Source: an uncultured Bacteroidia bacterium (GTDB lineage: Bacteria; Bacteroidota; Bacteroidia; Bacteroidales; UBA932). From it: DNA of 44,158 nt. Shown piece by piece: positions 15,964 through 23,119 of this stretch. Below the pieces are notes generated by a model. The model saw only the letters and a list, made by a program, of their open reading frames with translations, was not told the DNA's origin and ran no database searches. Position numbers and translations under genes: made by a program. The stretch is taken from positions 1 through 44,158 of the forward strand of contig CACYWN010000034.1 in the NCBI GenBank assembly GCA_902778105.1, given 5' to 3'. The first letter of the stretch is position 1, and each line of letters opens with the position of its first letter.

Positions 15964-18066
15964 AAAGAAATTGACGCCCATAAAGGCCGGCGCCGGGCCT
16001 TTCCGACGGTTCGGAATGTACAGCAGAAGGTCCTCGTAGGCCGATTCCTCGCTGTCGAAGAAGATCCGCACCTGCCGCCGGGTGGCCAGGCCTTCCAAGG
16101 CGGCAGGGTCGTTGTCGCGCACCTTGAAATGTAGGCCCGCCGGCTTGCCTGGAACACTGCCGTACATCTCTTCCTCGAACAGTTTCATCAGTTCGGGACG
16201 CCGTTTCCTCTCCCAGTCCTTCACGGTGCGCGTTCCCGCCAGCAGGTCCGGAAGCGTATAGGACGGGACCTTCTCTTCGTCATAGAGGAATCCCTCCAGC
16301 GGGTCGAAGGCCGGCTTGACGACGAGGTCCGTCACGTCCACCCAGCCGGAATCGTTCTTGGCCGCGAACCGGTTGCACCAGAAGCCGAACTTCGCGCCCA
16401 CCCACAGCTCGGGTTGGGCCTTGAAGGTGCCCTCGACTTGCGTAAACCGCTTGCCGTCAAGGCTGTAGCTGAACCGGCAGACGGCGTCGGGCACATTCCC
16501 CTCCACCGCCTTCGCTCGGACGTCCAGTTCCACCCAGACGACCGCTTCAGGCACATCGGGATAGTTCACCAGCGGGACATTCTTCGACTCCCGGCTATGC
16601 GGGAGCGGTTCGTACCGATACGGCAGCACCGCCAGCTCGCGGACCGTCTCGGCGGCACCCTCATTGGCCTGGAGGCATTCGACATAGTCCAGGACGGCGC
16701 CCTTTCCATTGTCGGTCAGGCGCAAGCCGGCATAATCGTTTCCCATTACGGCAAAACCCGCCTGTTCGCCCTTCTCCTTCAGCTGTGGATTCGGGCGGAA
16801 GGACAGCTTCGCCCGGACGGTAAACGCCGGGAACTTCTGCGCCAGGAAATTCGGACAGTCCCAAAGGTTCCTGTAAGTCCAGGTCTGCTGCACCGAATAC
16901 AGCCGTACGCCATCCTGCAAGGCATAATGCCAATACGGCGACGGAATCGCCGGATACTGCCATTCGAGTCCCAGCCCATAAGGGAGATAGTCGACAGCGG
17001 AGTTGACAATGACCAGGCGCTCATCAGAGCGCCCGGCGGAGGCCGTGTCCGAGGGCTTGTCCCGAGGACTTATAGGCCGGGAGCCGCGGGGGGATAATAG
17101 GGGGGCAGCGCCCCCCTCAACCGGCTGCCCCACACCGTCCCCGTCCGGATCCTCACCGATGACCGGCCAGCCGTCATCCCCCCACCGCATGGGCTGGAGA
17201 TGGACGATGCGTCCGTAGGCGCCCTTGTCCTGGAAATGGAGGAACCAGTCCTCTCCCTCCGGTGTCTGCACCCAACCTCCCTGGTGGGGGCCGTTGATGG
17301 TGCCCGGGGCCCAGGCCATCACGATGCGCTCCTCATAGGGGCCGAAAGGATCGTCTGCCCGGAGGACCGTCTGCCAGCCCGTCGCGACGCCGCCGGCAGG
17401 CGAGAAGATGTAATACTTCCCGTCCCGCTTGTAGAACTTGGTCCCTTCGATGGTCGGCTGGCTCAGGTGGCCGTCATACACGATCCGGGACGGGCCCAGC
17501 AGACGGGTCCCGTCCGGCGCCATCGGCGCGACGAACAGAACACTCTTGTTTCCCGCCCTGGACCCGGCGCAACCGTGTGAGAGATAAGCCTTTCCGTCCT
17601 TATCCCAGAATGGGCACGGATCGATGAAACCCTTCTCCTTCACCACCCACACGGGCGGCTCCCAGGGTCCTGCCGGATCCTGCGTCCGCACCATGAAGAT
17701 ACCCCGGTCGGGGTCGCCCACATAGATGTAGTACCACCCCTCGTGGAACCGGATCGCCGGCGCCCATACGGCCTTGCCGTGCTGGACCGTCGTCCGGAAA
17801 TCATCCTCCGATCCATCCCATCCTTCGCCCGGATACTCCGTCAGCGCAGCGCCTACGAGGTCCCAGTGGACCAAATCCCGCGAATGCAGGATCGGCAATC
17901 CCGGGAAGCAGTTGAATGACGATGCCGTCATCCAGTAGTCCTCCCCCACCCGGCACACGTCCGGATCGGAATAATCGGCATGGATCACCGGATTCTGGTA
18001 CCGGAACTGGGCAAAAAGGCCGCCGCTTACGAGCACGGCGGCCAGGAGAGAGAGGATTCGTTTCAT
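15868..18066 (-). CDS. GH43 glycosidase fused to CE15 N-terminus (frameshifted)
   Basis: The 732-residue frame begins with a signal peptide (MKRILSLLAAVLVSGGLFAQ) and a five-bladed GH43 domain. DYSDPDV places the base at Asp34, GFIDPCPF gives the pKa-modulating Asp149, and TIEGTKFYK gives the acid Glu207. A C-terminal beta-sandwich (about 360-580) of the kind found in GH43 xylosidases/arabinofuranosidases follows, then the start of a CE15 esterase (about 600-705, to MGVNFFGN). The frame is then lost and ends out of phase at 15868; the rest of CE15 is in another frame. Between GH43 and the sandwich, about 40 residues (315-358) are unusual (PRGSRPISPRDKPSDTASAG) and are encoded by DNA containing a GC palindrome. 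The gene follows the KDPG aldolase by 2 nt. The substrate is probably a side chain or xylan-like decoration. Confidence 0.85.
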   Translation of the reverse strand: MKRILSLLAAVLVSGGLFAQFRYQNPVIHADYSDPDVCRVGEDYWMTASSFNCFPGLPILHSRDLVHWDLVGAALTEYPGEGWDGSEDDFRTTVQHGKAVWAPAIRFHEGWYYIYVGDPDRGIFMVRTQDPAGPWEPPVWVVKEKGFIDPCPFWDKDGKAYLSHGCAGSRAGNKSVLFVAPMAPDGTRLLGPSRIVYDGHLSQPTIEGTKFYKRDGKYYIFSPAGGVATGWQTVLRADDPFGPYEERIVMAWAPGTINGPHQGGWVQTPEGEDWFLHFQDKGAYGRIVHLQPMRWGDDGWPVIGEDPDGDGVGQPVEGGAAPLLSPRGSRPISPRDKPSDTASAGRSDERLVIVNSAVDYLPYGLGLEWQYPAIPSPYWHYALQDGVRLYSVQQTWTYRNLWDCPNFLAQKFPAFTVRAKLSFRPNPQLKEKGEQAGFAVMGNDYAGLRLTDNGKGAVLDYVECLQANEGAAETVRELAVLPYRYEPLPHSRESKNVPLVNYPDVPEAVVWVELDVRAKAVEGNVPDAVCRFSYSLDGKRFTQVEGTFKAQPELWVGAKFGFWCNRFAAKNDSGWVDVTDLVVKPAFDPLEGFLYDEEKVPSYTLPDLLAGTRTVKDWERKRRPELMKLFEEEMYGSVPGKPAGLHFKVRDNDPAALEGLATRRQVRIFFDSEESAYEDLLLYIPNRRKGPAPAFMGVNFFGNPAGFAPLPERLQTGRPRFPAAALAGPDHP
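17040..17120. repeat. Palindromic element inserted in frame within the GH43 linker
   Basis: GGGGGGC (17100-17106) and GCCCCCC (17110-17116) form a 7-bp hairpin with a 3-nt loop. On the minus strand it reads GTTGAGGGGGGCGCTGCCCCCC, sharing TTGAGGGGG-gap-GCCCCC with the intergenic palindrome at 33671-33690. The segment falls in the linker between the GH43 catalytic domain and its beta-sandwich, where family members usually have a much shorter, different sequence. It keeps the frame open. It appears to be a dispersed repeat that has become coding sequence. Confidence 0.5.
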
Positions 18067-18068
18067 AC

Positions 18069-18731
18069 TTACGCTTTGAACCAGGCGAGAGACTTCGCGC
18101 AGAGTTCGGAGACAGCGGCCCAGTCACCGGCCTTGAGAACTTCCTTCGGGAAGAGCTTGGATCCCATGCCCACGGCGGTGACGCCGGACTTGGCCCATGC
18201 CTTGAGGTTCTCCTCGGCGGGCTCCACGGCGCCGGTGCACATGATCATGGCCCACGGGAGCGGACCCAGGATGTTCTTCACGAAGGCGGGACCGCCCACG
18301 GTGCCGGCCGGGAAGACCTTCACCAGGTCGCAGCCGAGTTCCTGCGCATGGACAATCTCCGTCACCGTGCCGCAGCCCGGGGAATACGGGATCCCACGCC
18401 GGTTGCACAGGGTGACGACCTCCTCCACCATGCACGGGGACACGATGAAGTCCGCGCCCATCTGGATATACAGCGCAGCGGTAGGAGCATCGAGGATCGT
18501 ACCGGCCCCGAGGGCCATCTCCGGGCACTCGCTGCGGACGAACGCCATCACGGACTCGAACACCCTGTGCGCGCCATCCCCCCGGTTGGTGAACTCGAAA
18601 GCGCGGATCCCGCCGTCATAGCAGGCCTTCACCACCTTCTTCGTGAGTTCAATATCAGCATTGTAGAACACCGGAACGATGCCGGTGGCCCGGATGATAC
18701 CGATGGTATCGATTTTCTTGAATTTGGACAT
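18069..18731 (-). CDS. 2-keto-3-deoxy-6-phosphogluconate (KDPG) aldolase
   Basis: This 220-residue class I aldolase of the Eda/KdgA family splits KDPG into pyruvate and glyceraldehyde-3-phosphate in the cytoplasm, the final step of uronate breakdown. The landmarks are ATGIVPVFYN (15-24), AFEFTNRG with the proton-transfer Glu46, GAGTILD (75-81), YSPGCGTVTEI (116-126) and LVKVFPAG with the Schiff-base Lys138. It lies downstream of the KDG kinase gene after an 83-nt gap holding nested inverted repeats and upstream of the GH43 gene, all on one strand, consistent with one operon from the 20860 promoter. The bifunctional naming (eda or kdgA) is left open. Confidence 0.95.
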   Translation of the reverse strand: MSKFKKIDTIGIIRATGIVPVFYNADIELTKKVVKACYDGGIRAFEFTNRGDGAHRVFESVMAFVRSECPEMALGAGTILDAPTAALYIQMGADFIVSPCMVEEVVTLCNRRGIPYSPGCGTVTEIVHAQELGCDLVKVFPAGTVGGPAFVKNILGPLPWAMIMCTGAVEPAEENLKAWAKSGVTAVGMGSKLFPKEVLKAGDWAAVSELCAKSLAWFKA

Positions 18732-18748
18732 ATGTACTTATTGAGTGC

Positions 18749-18805
18749 TGATGGCGTATATGGAGTGTCGGTTTTTGAATGTTACCGACCGGAATGGAGC
18801 CATCA
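18749..18805. repeat. Nested inverted repeats between kdgK and KDPG aldolase
   Basis: An outer pair TGATGGC (18749-18755) / GCCATCA (18799-18805) encloses an inner pair GTCGGT (18767-18772) / ACCGAC (18784-18789). In the mRNA this could form a cruciform-like hairpin in the only sizeable gap of the operon. It may adjust relative expression or transcript stability, which is speculative. No T-run follows, so it is not a clear terminator. Confidence 0.4.
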
Positions 18806-18814
18806 GAACGGTGT

Positions 18815-19852
18815 TTAGCGGGAAACGCGGCCGGAGCCGCCGCCCTTGATGAGACCTTCGACTTCGGAGACGGTGACACGGTTGTAGTCGCCGATGATGG
18901 TGTGCTTGAGGCAGGAAGCGGCCGCCGCGAACTCGAGGGCTTCCTGGTCGGTTCCGTAAGCGAGGAGGCCGTAGAGGAGGCCGCCCATGAAGGAGTCGCC
19001 GCCACCCACGCGGTCCACGATGTGGGTGATGTCGTAGCGCCGGGACTGCCAGAGGGTCTTGCCGTCATAAAGGACGCCGCCCCAGGTATTGTGGTTCGCG
19101 TTGATGGAGCCGCGGAGGGTGACAGCCACCTTCTTGCAGCGCGGGAAGCGCTCCATGAGTTGGCGGCAGACGCTCTCGAAACGGGTCTGGTCGATCTCGC
19201 CGCCGGTCTTCTCGGCGTCGAAGCCTTCGGGCTTGATGCCGAATTCCTTCTCGGCGTCTTCCTCGTTGCCGAGGATCAGGTCGCAGCCTTCCACGAGGGC
19301 TGGCATGACCTCGGAGGCGGACTTGCCGTACTTCCAGAGTTTCTTGCGGTAATTGAGGTCGCAGGAGACCTTCACGCCCATCTCGTTGGCGACCTTGATC
19401 GCCTCGAGGCAAACGTCGGCGGCGCCCTGGCTTAGGGCCGGGGTGATGCCGGTCCAGTGGAACCAGTCTGCCCCTTCGAGAACCTTGTGCCAGTCGACCA
19501 TGCCGGGCTGGATCTCGGAAATGGCTGAATGGGCGCGGTCATAGATGACCTTGGAGCCGCGGGCGACGGCGCCGGTCTCCAGGTAATAGATGCCCACACG
19601 GTCACCGCCATAGACGATGCAGTCGGTGCCCACGCCGAGGCCGCGGAGTTCCGCGATGCACATGTCAGCAATGTCATTTTTCGGAAGACGGGTGACGAAC
19701 TGGGTGTCGATACCATAGTTGGCAAGGGAAACAGCCACGTTGGCCTCGCCGCCGCCGAAGGTGGCATCGAACTGGTGGGCCTGCGAGAAGCGCAGATAGC
19801 CCGGAGTGGAGAGGCGAAGCATCACTTCGCCGAAGGTAACTACTTTAGGCAT
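18815..19852 (-). CDS. kdgK: 2-keto-3-deoxygluconate kinase (PfkB family)
   Basis: This 345-residue sugar kinase starts MPKVVTFGEVMLRLSTPGYL, typical of KDG kinases, and carries GGGEANVAVSLANYG (33-47), CDLNYRKKLW (about 165) and the PfkB active-site motif VGGGDSFMGGLLYG, in which GGGDSF replaces the common GAGDAF but keeps the catalytic Asp. It phosphorylates 2-keto-3-deoxygluconate, the KduD product, to KDPG for the aldolase encoded next. Its first 13 nt overlap the end of the LacI regulator gene, which implies translational coupling and co-transcription from the regulator's autoregulated promoter. Confidence 0.93.
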   Translation of the reverse strand: MPKVVTFGEVMLRLSTPGYLRFSQAHQFDATFGGGEANVAVSLANYGIDTQFVTRLPKNDIADMCIAELRGLGVGTDCIVYGGDRVGIYYLETGAVARGSKVIYDRAHSAISEIQPGMVDWHKVLEGADWFHWTGITPALSQGAADVCLEAIKVANEMGVKVSCDLNYRKKLWKYGKSASEVMPALVEGCDLILGNEEDAEKEFGIKPEGFDAEKTGGEIDQTRFESVCRQLMERFPRCKKVAVTLRGSINANHNTWGGVLYDGKTLWQSRRYDITHIVDRVGGGDSFMGGLLYGLLAYGTDQEALEFAAAASCLKHTIIGDYNRVTVSEVEGLIKGGGSGRVSR

Positions 19853-20853
19853 GGTTTATCGGGTATTTGATTTTCAGAATGGATTCGGCAGGAGGATTCC
19901 CGGACTTTCAATTCCATAGGAACCACGACGGTTCCCTCTTCCCCGGAGAGGAAAGCCTGGGCGGCCTGGCGGCCCATCTCGAAGGGATTCAGGGCCAGGG
20001 AACTGATGGACGGGGTCATCAGGGAGGTGAACGTCTCGTTGGCCGTGCCCACGATGCCGAAGTCCTCCGGAATGCGGAGTCCCCGCGAACGGGCGGCCTC
20101 GACGGCTCCGAGGGCGGAGAAGTCGCCGGCGCTGTACAGGGCGTCGCAACCTGCATCGATCGCCTTCAGTCCGGCTTCGAACCCGGTCTCCCGGACGATG
20201 GTATCCTCATAGACCTCCCCTTCCGGCAGTCCGCAGTCCCGGAGCGCCTGCCGCCAGCCTTCCAGCCGGGCAGCATAGGCCTCGGAATTCATGTAGCCGG
20301 CGAGGGTGCCGATATGACGGTATCCCTGTTCCGCCAGATGCCGGGTGGCGGCATACGCACCTTCGAAATTGTTGCTGACAACCTTGGCTCCGGGAAGATC
20401 GCTGAACACGCGGTCGAACTGGACCAGCGGGATATGGCTTCCCAACGCATCCAGGATATGTTTTCCGTCCAAGGCGCCGATGGCATGGGACATCAGGACC
20501 CCCGCCACCTGGTTGTTCCGGAGTGTCCGGAGGGCTTTCATCTCCGCTTCCAGGCGCTCATGCGTCTGGCAGATCAGGACGCAGTAGCCGGCCGCTTCCA
20601 GGATGGACTCGGCCCCGCCGATGACATTGGAGAAGAAGTTCCGGTGGATGCGGGGAACGATGATGCCCACGATGTCGGACTTCCCCTTCCGCAGGTTCGA
20701 CGCCACCACATTGCGCTCGTACCCCATCTCGGCGGCCATCTGCTCAACGGCCAGCCGGGTCTCCTCCTTCACGCGGGGGCTCCCCGAAAGGGCCCGGGAC
20801 ACCGTGGAAGGTGTCACGCCCAGGGCGGCCGCTATGTCCGAAATCGTCACCAT
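19840..20853 (-). CDS. KdgR-like LacI-family regulator of uronate catabolism
   Basis: This 337-residue LacI protein starts at MVTISDIAAALGVTPSTVSR, the classic LacI helix-turn-helix, with RALSGSPRVKEETR after it. A hinge (NLRKGKSDIVGIIVPRI) and an effector domain with GVLMSHAIGAL, PLVQFDR, GYRHIGTLAGY and ISSLALNPFEMGRQAA follow. An upstream in-frame TTG at 20862 is possible, but the ATG at 20853 matches the family start and lies only 6 nt after the -7 box. A near-palindromic ACAAACGTTTGC site overlaps its own promoter, and a perfect version sits in the kduD promoter, so it probably represses both arms until a uronate intermediate binds. kdgK overlaps its 3' end. Confidence 0.93.
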   Translation of the reverse strand: MVTISDIAAALGVTPSTVSRALSGSPRVKEETRLAVEQMAAEMGYERNVVASNLRKGKSDIVGIIVPRIHRNFFSNVIGGAESILEAAGYCVLICQTHERLEAEMKALRTLRNNQVAGVLMSHAIGALDGKHILDALGSHIPLVQFDRVFSDLPGAKVVSNNFEGAYAATRHLAEQGYRHIGTLAGYMNSEAYAARLEGWRQALRDCGLPEGEVYEDTIVRETGFEAGLKAIDAGCDALYSAGDFSALGAVEAARSRGLRIPEDFGIVGTANETFTSLMTPSISSLALNPFEMGRQAAQAFLSGEEGTVVVPMELKVRESSCRIHSENQIPDKPCLK

Positions 20854-20859
20854 CGGCCG

Positions 20860-20900
20860 CAAAGATAGGAAAGAATTCCGGATAATACAAACGTTTGCAC
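20860..20900 (-). promoter_or_regulatory. Autoregulated promoter of the kdgR-like/kdgK operon
   Basis: On the minus strand, TTTG (20891-20888) and TATCTTTG (20867-20860) are 20 bp apart, a full consensus promoter. The operator ATACAAACGTTTGCAC (20885-20900) covers the -33 box and matches 14 of 16 bases of the perfect palindrome at 22256-22271. Only 6 nt separate the -7 box from the ATG, so the mRNA is probably leaderless. Confidence 0.75.
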
Positions 20901-20960
20901 AAACATCCGTGACAAAGATTTTCCTATTTGACAGGACATCCGGACGGCAGGAGTGATTAT

Positions 20961-21072
20961 CGCGTCGAATGCAATTCGTTCATCGTCAGTAAATTACACA
21001 AATATGCCCGGGTGAATCCACCCGGGCATATTTTAATAACTTACTGATTAATTGTAATTTACATTCGACGCG
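20961..21072. repeat. Long imperfect inverted repeat E2, same architecture as E1
   Basis: The outer arms CGCGTCGAATG (20961-20971) and CATTCGACGCG (21062-21072) match perfectly over 11 bp. The inner stem pairs 21000-21014 with 21019-21033 perfectly (AAATATGCCCGGGTG, loop AATC). TCAGTAA-type segments between them (about 20986-20992 and 21041-21047) also pair. The right edge touches the stop codon of the TlpA-like gene (21073), so it would terminate that transcript. Shared with E1 (15076-15181) are the nested layout, a TCAG..TTA spacer and the TATGCCC core. Confidence 0.75.
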
Positions 21073-22182
21073 TTATTTGATTACCTCCGCCAGTTTGGCC
21101 TCGAGGGCGGCGCCGCGGAGGCCGCGGGCCACGACGGTGCCTTCCGGGTCGATGAGGAGGTTGTCCGGGATGGAATTGACGGAATAGACGTCGGAGGCGA
21201 CGCTCTTCCAGTACTTCAGGTCGGAAAGGTGGATCCAGGGCATCTCCCACTCGGAAATGGCCTTCACCCACGGCTCTTTCTCCCGGTCGAAGGAGAGGCC
21301 CACGATGTCGAATCCCTTCTTATGGTACTTCTTGTAAGCGGCGACGACGTTGGGCATCTCGGCCTTGCAGGGACCGCACCAGGATGCCCAGAAATCCACG
21401 AGGACCCACTTGCCCTGGCCCACATACTCGCTCAGTTTGTGCATGTTGCCGTCGGTATCGGCCTCCTCGAGATCCAGGAACTTCTCTCCGATGATGGCTT
21501 TCTTCTTTTCCTCGGCGGCTTTCTGACGAGCTTCGGCTTCATCGATCCTGCGCTTGAGGTCCAGCACATAGGGGTGCCGGGCGAAAGCCGCATCGGACGC
21601 CAGCAGTTCATTGAGCTTGTCCGGACCGGCAAGGGAACGCACATCTTCGATGAAAGCGACGGGGACGAGGTTGTCCTTGTTCTTGTCGATCAGGTCCATA
21701 TAGAAATCGGAATACTGCTGCAACGCGGCACGGTACTGCGGGATGAATTCCTCCATCCGGGCTTTCTGCTCTTCCTCGGGAAGGGCTTCGAAGGTTTCAA
21801 TGACATGCTGGTACGCGTTATAGGCATCCGTATTGCGGTGGTCACAGTCGCTCAGACGATTGTTCAGGTCCGAACCGGAAAGCGAATTGTCCGCGAAGTC
21901 CACATTCACGGGCACGCCGTCGTTGAAGATCATGAACGTCCAGTCATCGCCCTCCGCGGTCAGGTTCAGGAAGGCATCCTTCGCAGCCCTTCCTTTGAGC
22001 TGAAAGACTCCGCCGGCGACAACCGCGCTGTCGATGGGCTCGTCACTGAGTTTGTCAATCAGGCGGACCAGGACGCCGTCCTCGGGACCGGTCCCCTTCA
22101 CGACATACTTCACTCCTTCCCGGGAGCAGGAAGTCGCCATCGCTGCCAGGATGACGGAAGCAAGAAACACTAACTTTTTCAT
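21073..22182 (-). CDS. TlpA-like thioredoxin-fold lipoprotein
   Basis: A 369-residue lipoprotein (MKKLVFLASVILAAMATSC, Cys19). An N-terminal DUF4369-like beta-rich region (about 25-110) and a helical middle precede a thioredoxin-fold domain (about 230-369). That domain has the redox motif WCGPC (268-272) in DFWASWCGPCKAEMPNV, and SIPDNLLID holds the cis-proline (339). It would exchange disulfides or reduce proteins in the periplasm. The start at 22182 was chosen over longer upstream frames because it gives the signal peptide and lies 15 nt after a TATCTTTG box. No direct link to uronate metabolism is visible, although it shares a divergent intergenic region with kduD. Confidence 0.93.
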   Translation of the reverse strand: MKKLVFLASVILAAMATSCSREGVKYVVKGTGPEDGVLVRLIDKLSDEPIDSAVVAGGVFQLKGRAAKDAFLNLTAEGDDWTFMIFNDGVPVNVDFADNSLSGSDLNNRLSDCDHRNTDAYNAYQHVIETFEALPEEEQKARMEEFIPQYRAALQQYSDFYMDLIDKNKDNLVPVAFIEDVRSLAGPDKLNELLASDAAFARHPYVLDLKRRIDEAEARQKAAEEKKKAIIGEKFLDLEEADTDGNMHKLSEYVGQGKWVLVDFWASWCGPCKAEMPNVVAAYKKYHKKGFDIVGLSFDREKEPWVKAISEWEMPWIHLSDLKYWKSVASDVYSVNSIPDNLLIDPEGTVVARGLRGAALEAKLAEVIK

Positions 22183-22197
22183 GTTCAAAGATTTTGG

Positions 22198-22205
22198 CAA
22201 AGATA
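22198..22205 (-). promoter_or_regulatory. -7 box of the TlpA-like gene
   Basis: TATCTTTG on the minus strand, 15 nt before the start codon. The -33 position shows only TTCC, so the promoter is weak or needs help. The kdu operator is about 50 bp further upstream. Confidence 0.5.
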
Positions 22206-22245
22206 CTGGTTTTCCGCCAAAAACGGAACAGCGCGACAGAAAGAT

Positions 22246-22276
22246 TTTGAAATAAATACAAACGTTTGTATCTTTG
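22246..22276 (+). promoter_or_regulatory. kduD promoter with LacI-type operator ATACAAACGTTTGTAT
   Basis: TTTG (22246-22249) and TATCTTTG (22269-22276) are 19 bp apart, a full consensus promoter. The perfect 16-bp palindrome (22256-22271) lies between the boxes and overlaps the -7 box, an ideal repressor position. The same site, with two changes, overlaps the promoter of the KdgR-like LacI gene, the likely binding protein. The leader to the ATG at 22315 is about 32-36 nt. Confidence 0.85.
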
Positions 22277-22314
22277 CAGCCGACACAAAAGAAAACCGTT
22301 AAATTTTCAATAAG

Positions 22315-23118
22315 ATGACCAATCCTTTCTCTCTCGAAGGCAAGAACGCCTGGATCACCGGCGCCTCCTACGGCATCGGGTTCAACATCGCCAAGGCCTT
22401 TGTCGCCGCCGGTATCAAGAACATCATCTTCAATGACATCAACGAGGCCGCCCTCGAGCGGGGGCTCAACAACTATAAGGAGGCCGGCATCGAGAACGTG
22501 CACGGCTATGTGTGCGACGTCACCGACGAAGTAGCCATCAAGGCCCTCGTGGAGAAGATCCACGCTGAGGTGGGCCAGATCGACATCCTCGTGAACAACG
22601 CCGGCATCATCAAGCGCATCCCCATGCACGAGATGAAGCGCCAGGAGTTCCAGCAGGTGATCGACGTGGACCTCGTCGCCCCGTTCATCGTCTCCTCCGC
22701 CGTCCTTCCCGAAATGATGGAGCGCCGTGAGGGCAAGATCATCAACATCTGCTCCATGATGTCCGAACTCGGCCGTGAAACCGTGAGTGCCTACGCCGCT
22801 GCCAAGGGCGGCCTGAAGATGCTCACCCGCAACATCTGCTCCGAGTACGGCGAATACAACATCCAGTGCAACGGCATCGGGCCCGGTTACATCGCCACGC
22901 CGCAGACCGCTCCCCTTCGGGAAATCCAGCCCGACGGCAGCCGCCATCCCTTCGACAGCTTCATCTGCGCGAAGACCCCTGCCGGCCGCTGGCTCGACCC
23001 GTCCGAACTCGGCGGTCCGGCCGTGTTCCTCGCCTCCCATGCCTCCGACGCCGTGAACGGCCACATCCTGTACGTGGACGGCGGTATCCTGGCCTATATC
23101 GGAAAACAGCCCAAGTGA
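22315..23118 (+). CDS. kduD: 2-deoxy-D-gluconate / 2,5-diketo-3-deoxygluconate dehydrogenase (SDR family)
   Basis: This 267-residue short-chain dehydrogenase has the cofactor motif TGASYGIG (15-22), NNAG (94-97) and the catalytic Ser147, Tyr160 and Lys164 (YAAAK). QCNGIGPGYIATPQTAPLRE is typical of the KduD/gluconate-5-dehydrogenase branch. With KduI directly downstream (1-nt gap), it most likely reduces the KduI product, 2,5-diketo-3-deoxygluconate, to 2-keto-3-deoxygluconate for KdgK. It is first in the kduD-kduI-DUF4861 unit under the LacI-type operator at 22256-22271. Confidence 0.93.
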   Translation: MTNPFSLEGKNAWITGASYGIGFNIAKAFVAAGIKNIIFNDINEAALERGLNNYKEAGIENVHGYVCDVTDEVAIKALVEKIHAEVGQIDILVNNAGIIKRIPMHEMKRQEFQQVIDVDLVAPFIVSSAVLPEMMERREGKIINICSMMSELGRETVSAYAAAKGGLKMLTRNICSEYGEYNIQCNGIGPGYIATPQTAPLREIQPDGSRHPFDSFICAKTPAGRWLDPSELGGPAVFLASHASDAVNGHILYVDGGILAYIGKQPK

Positions 23119-23119
23119 T

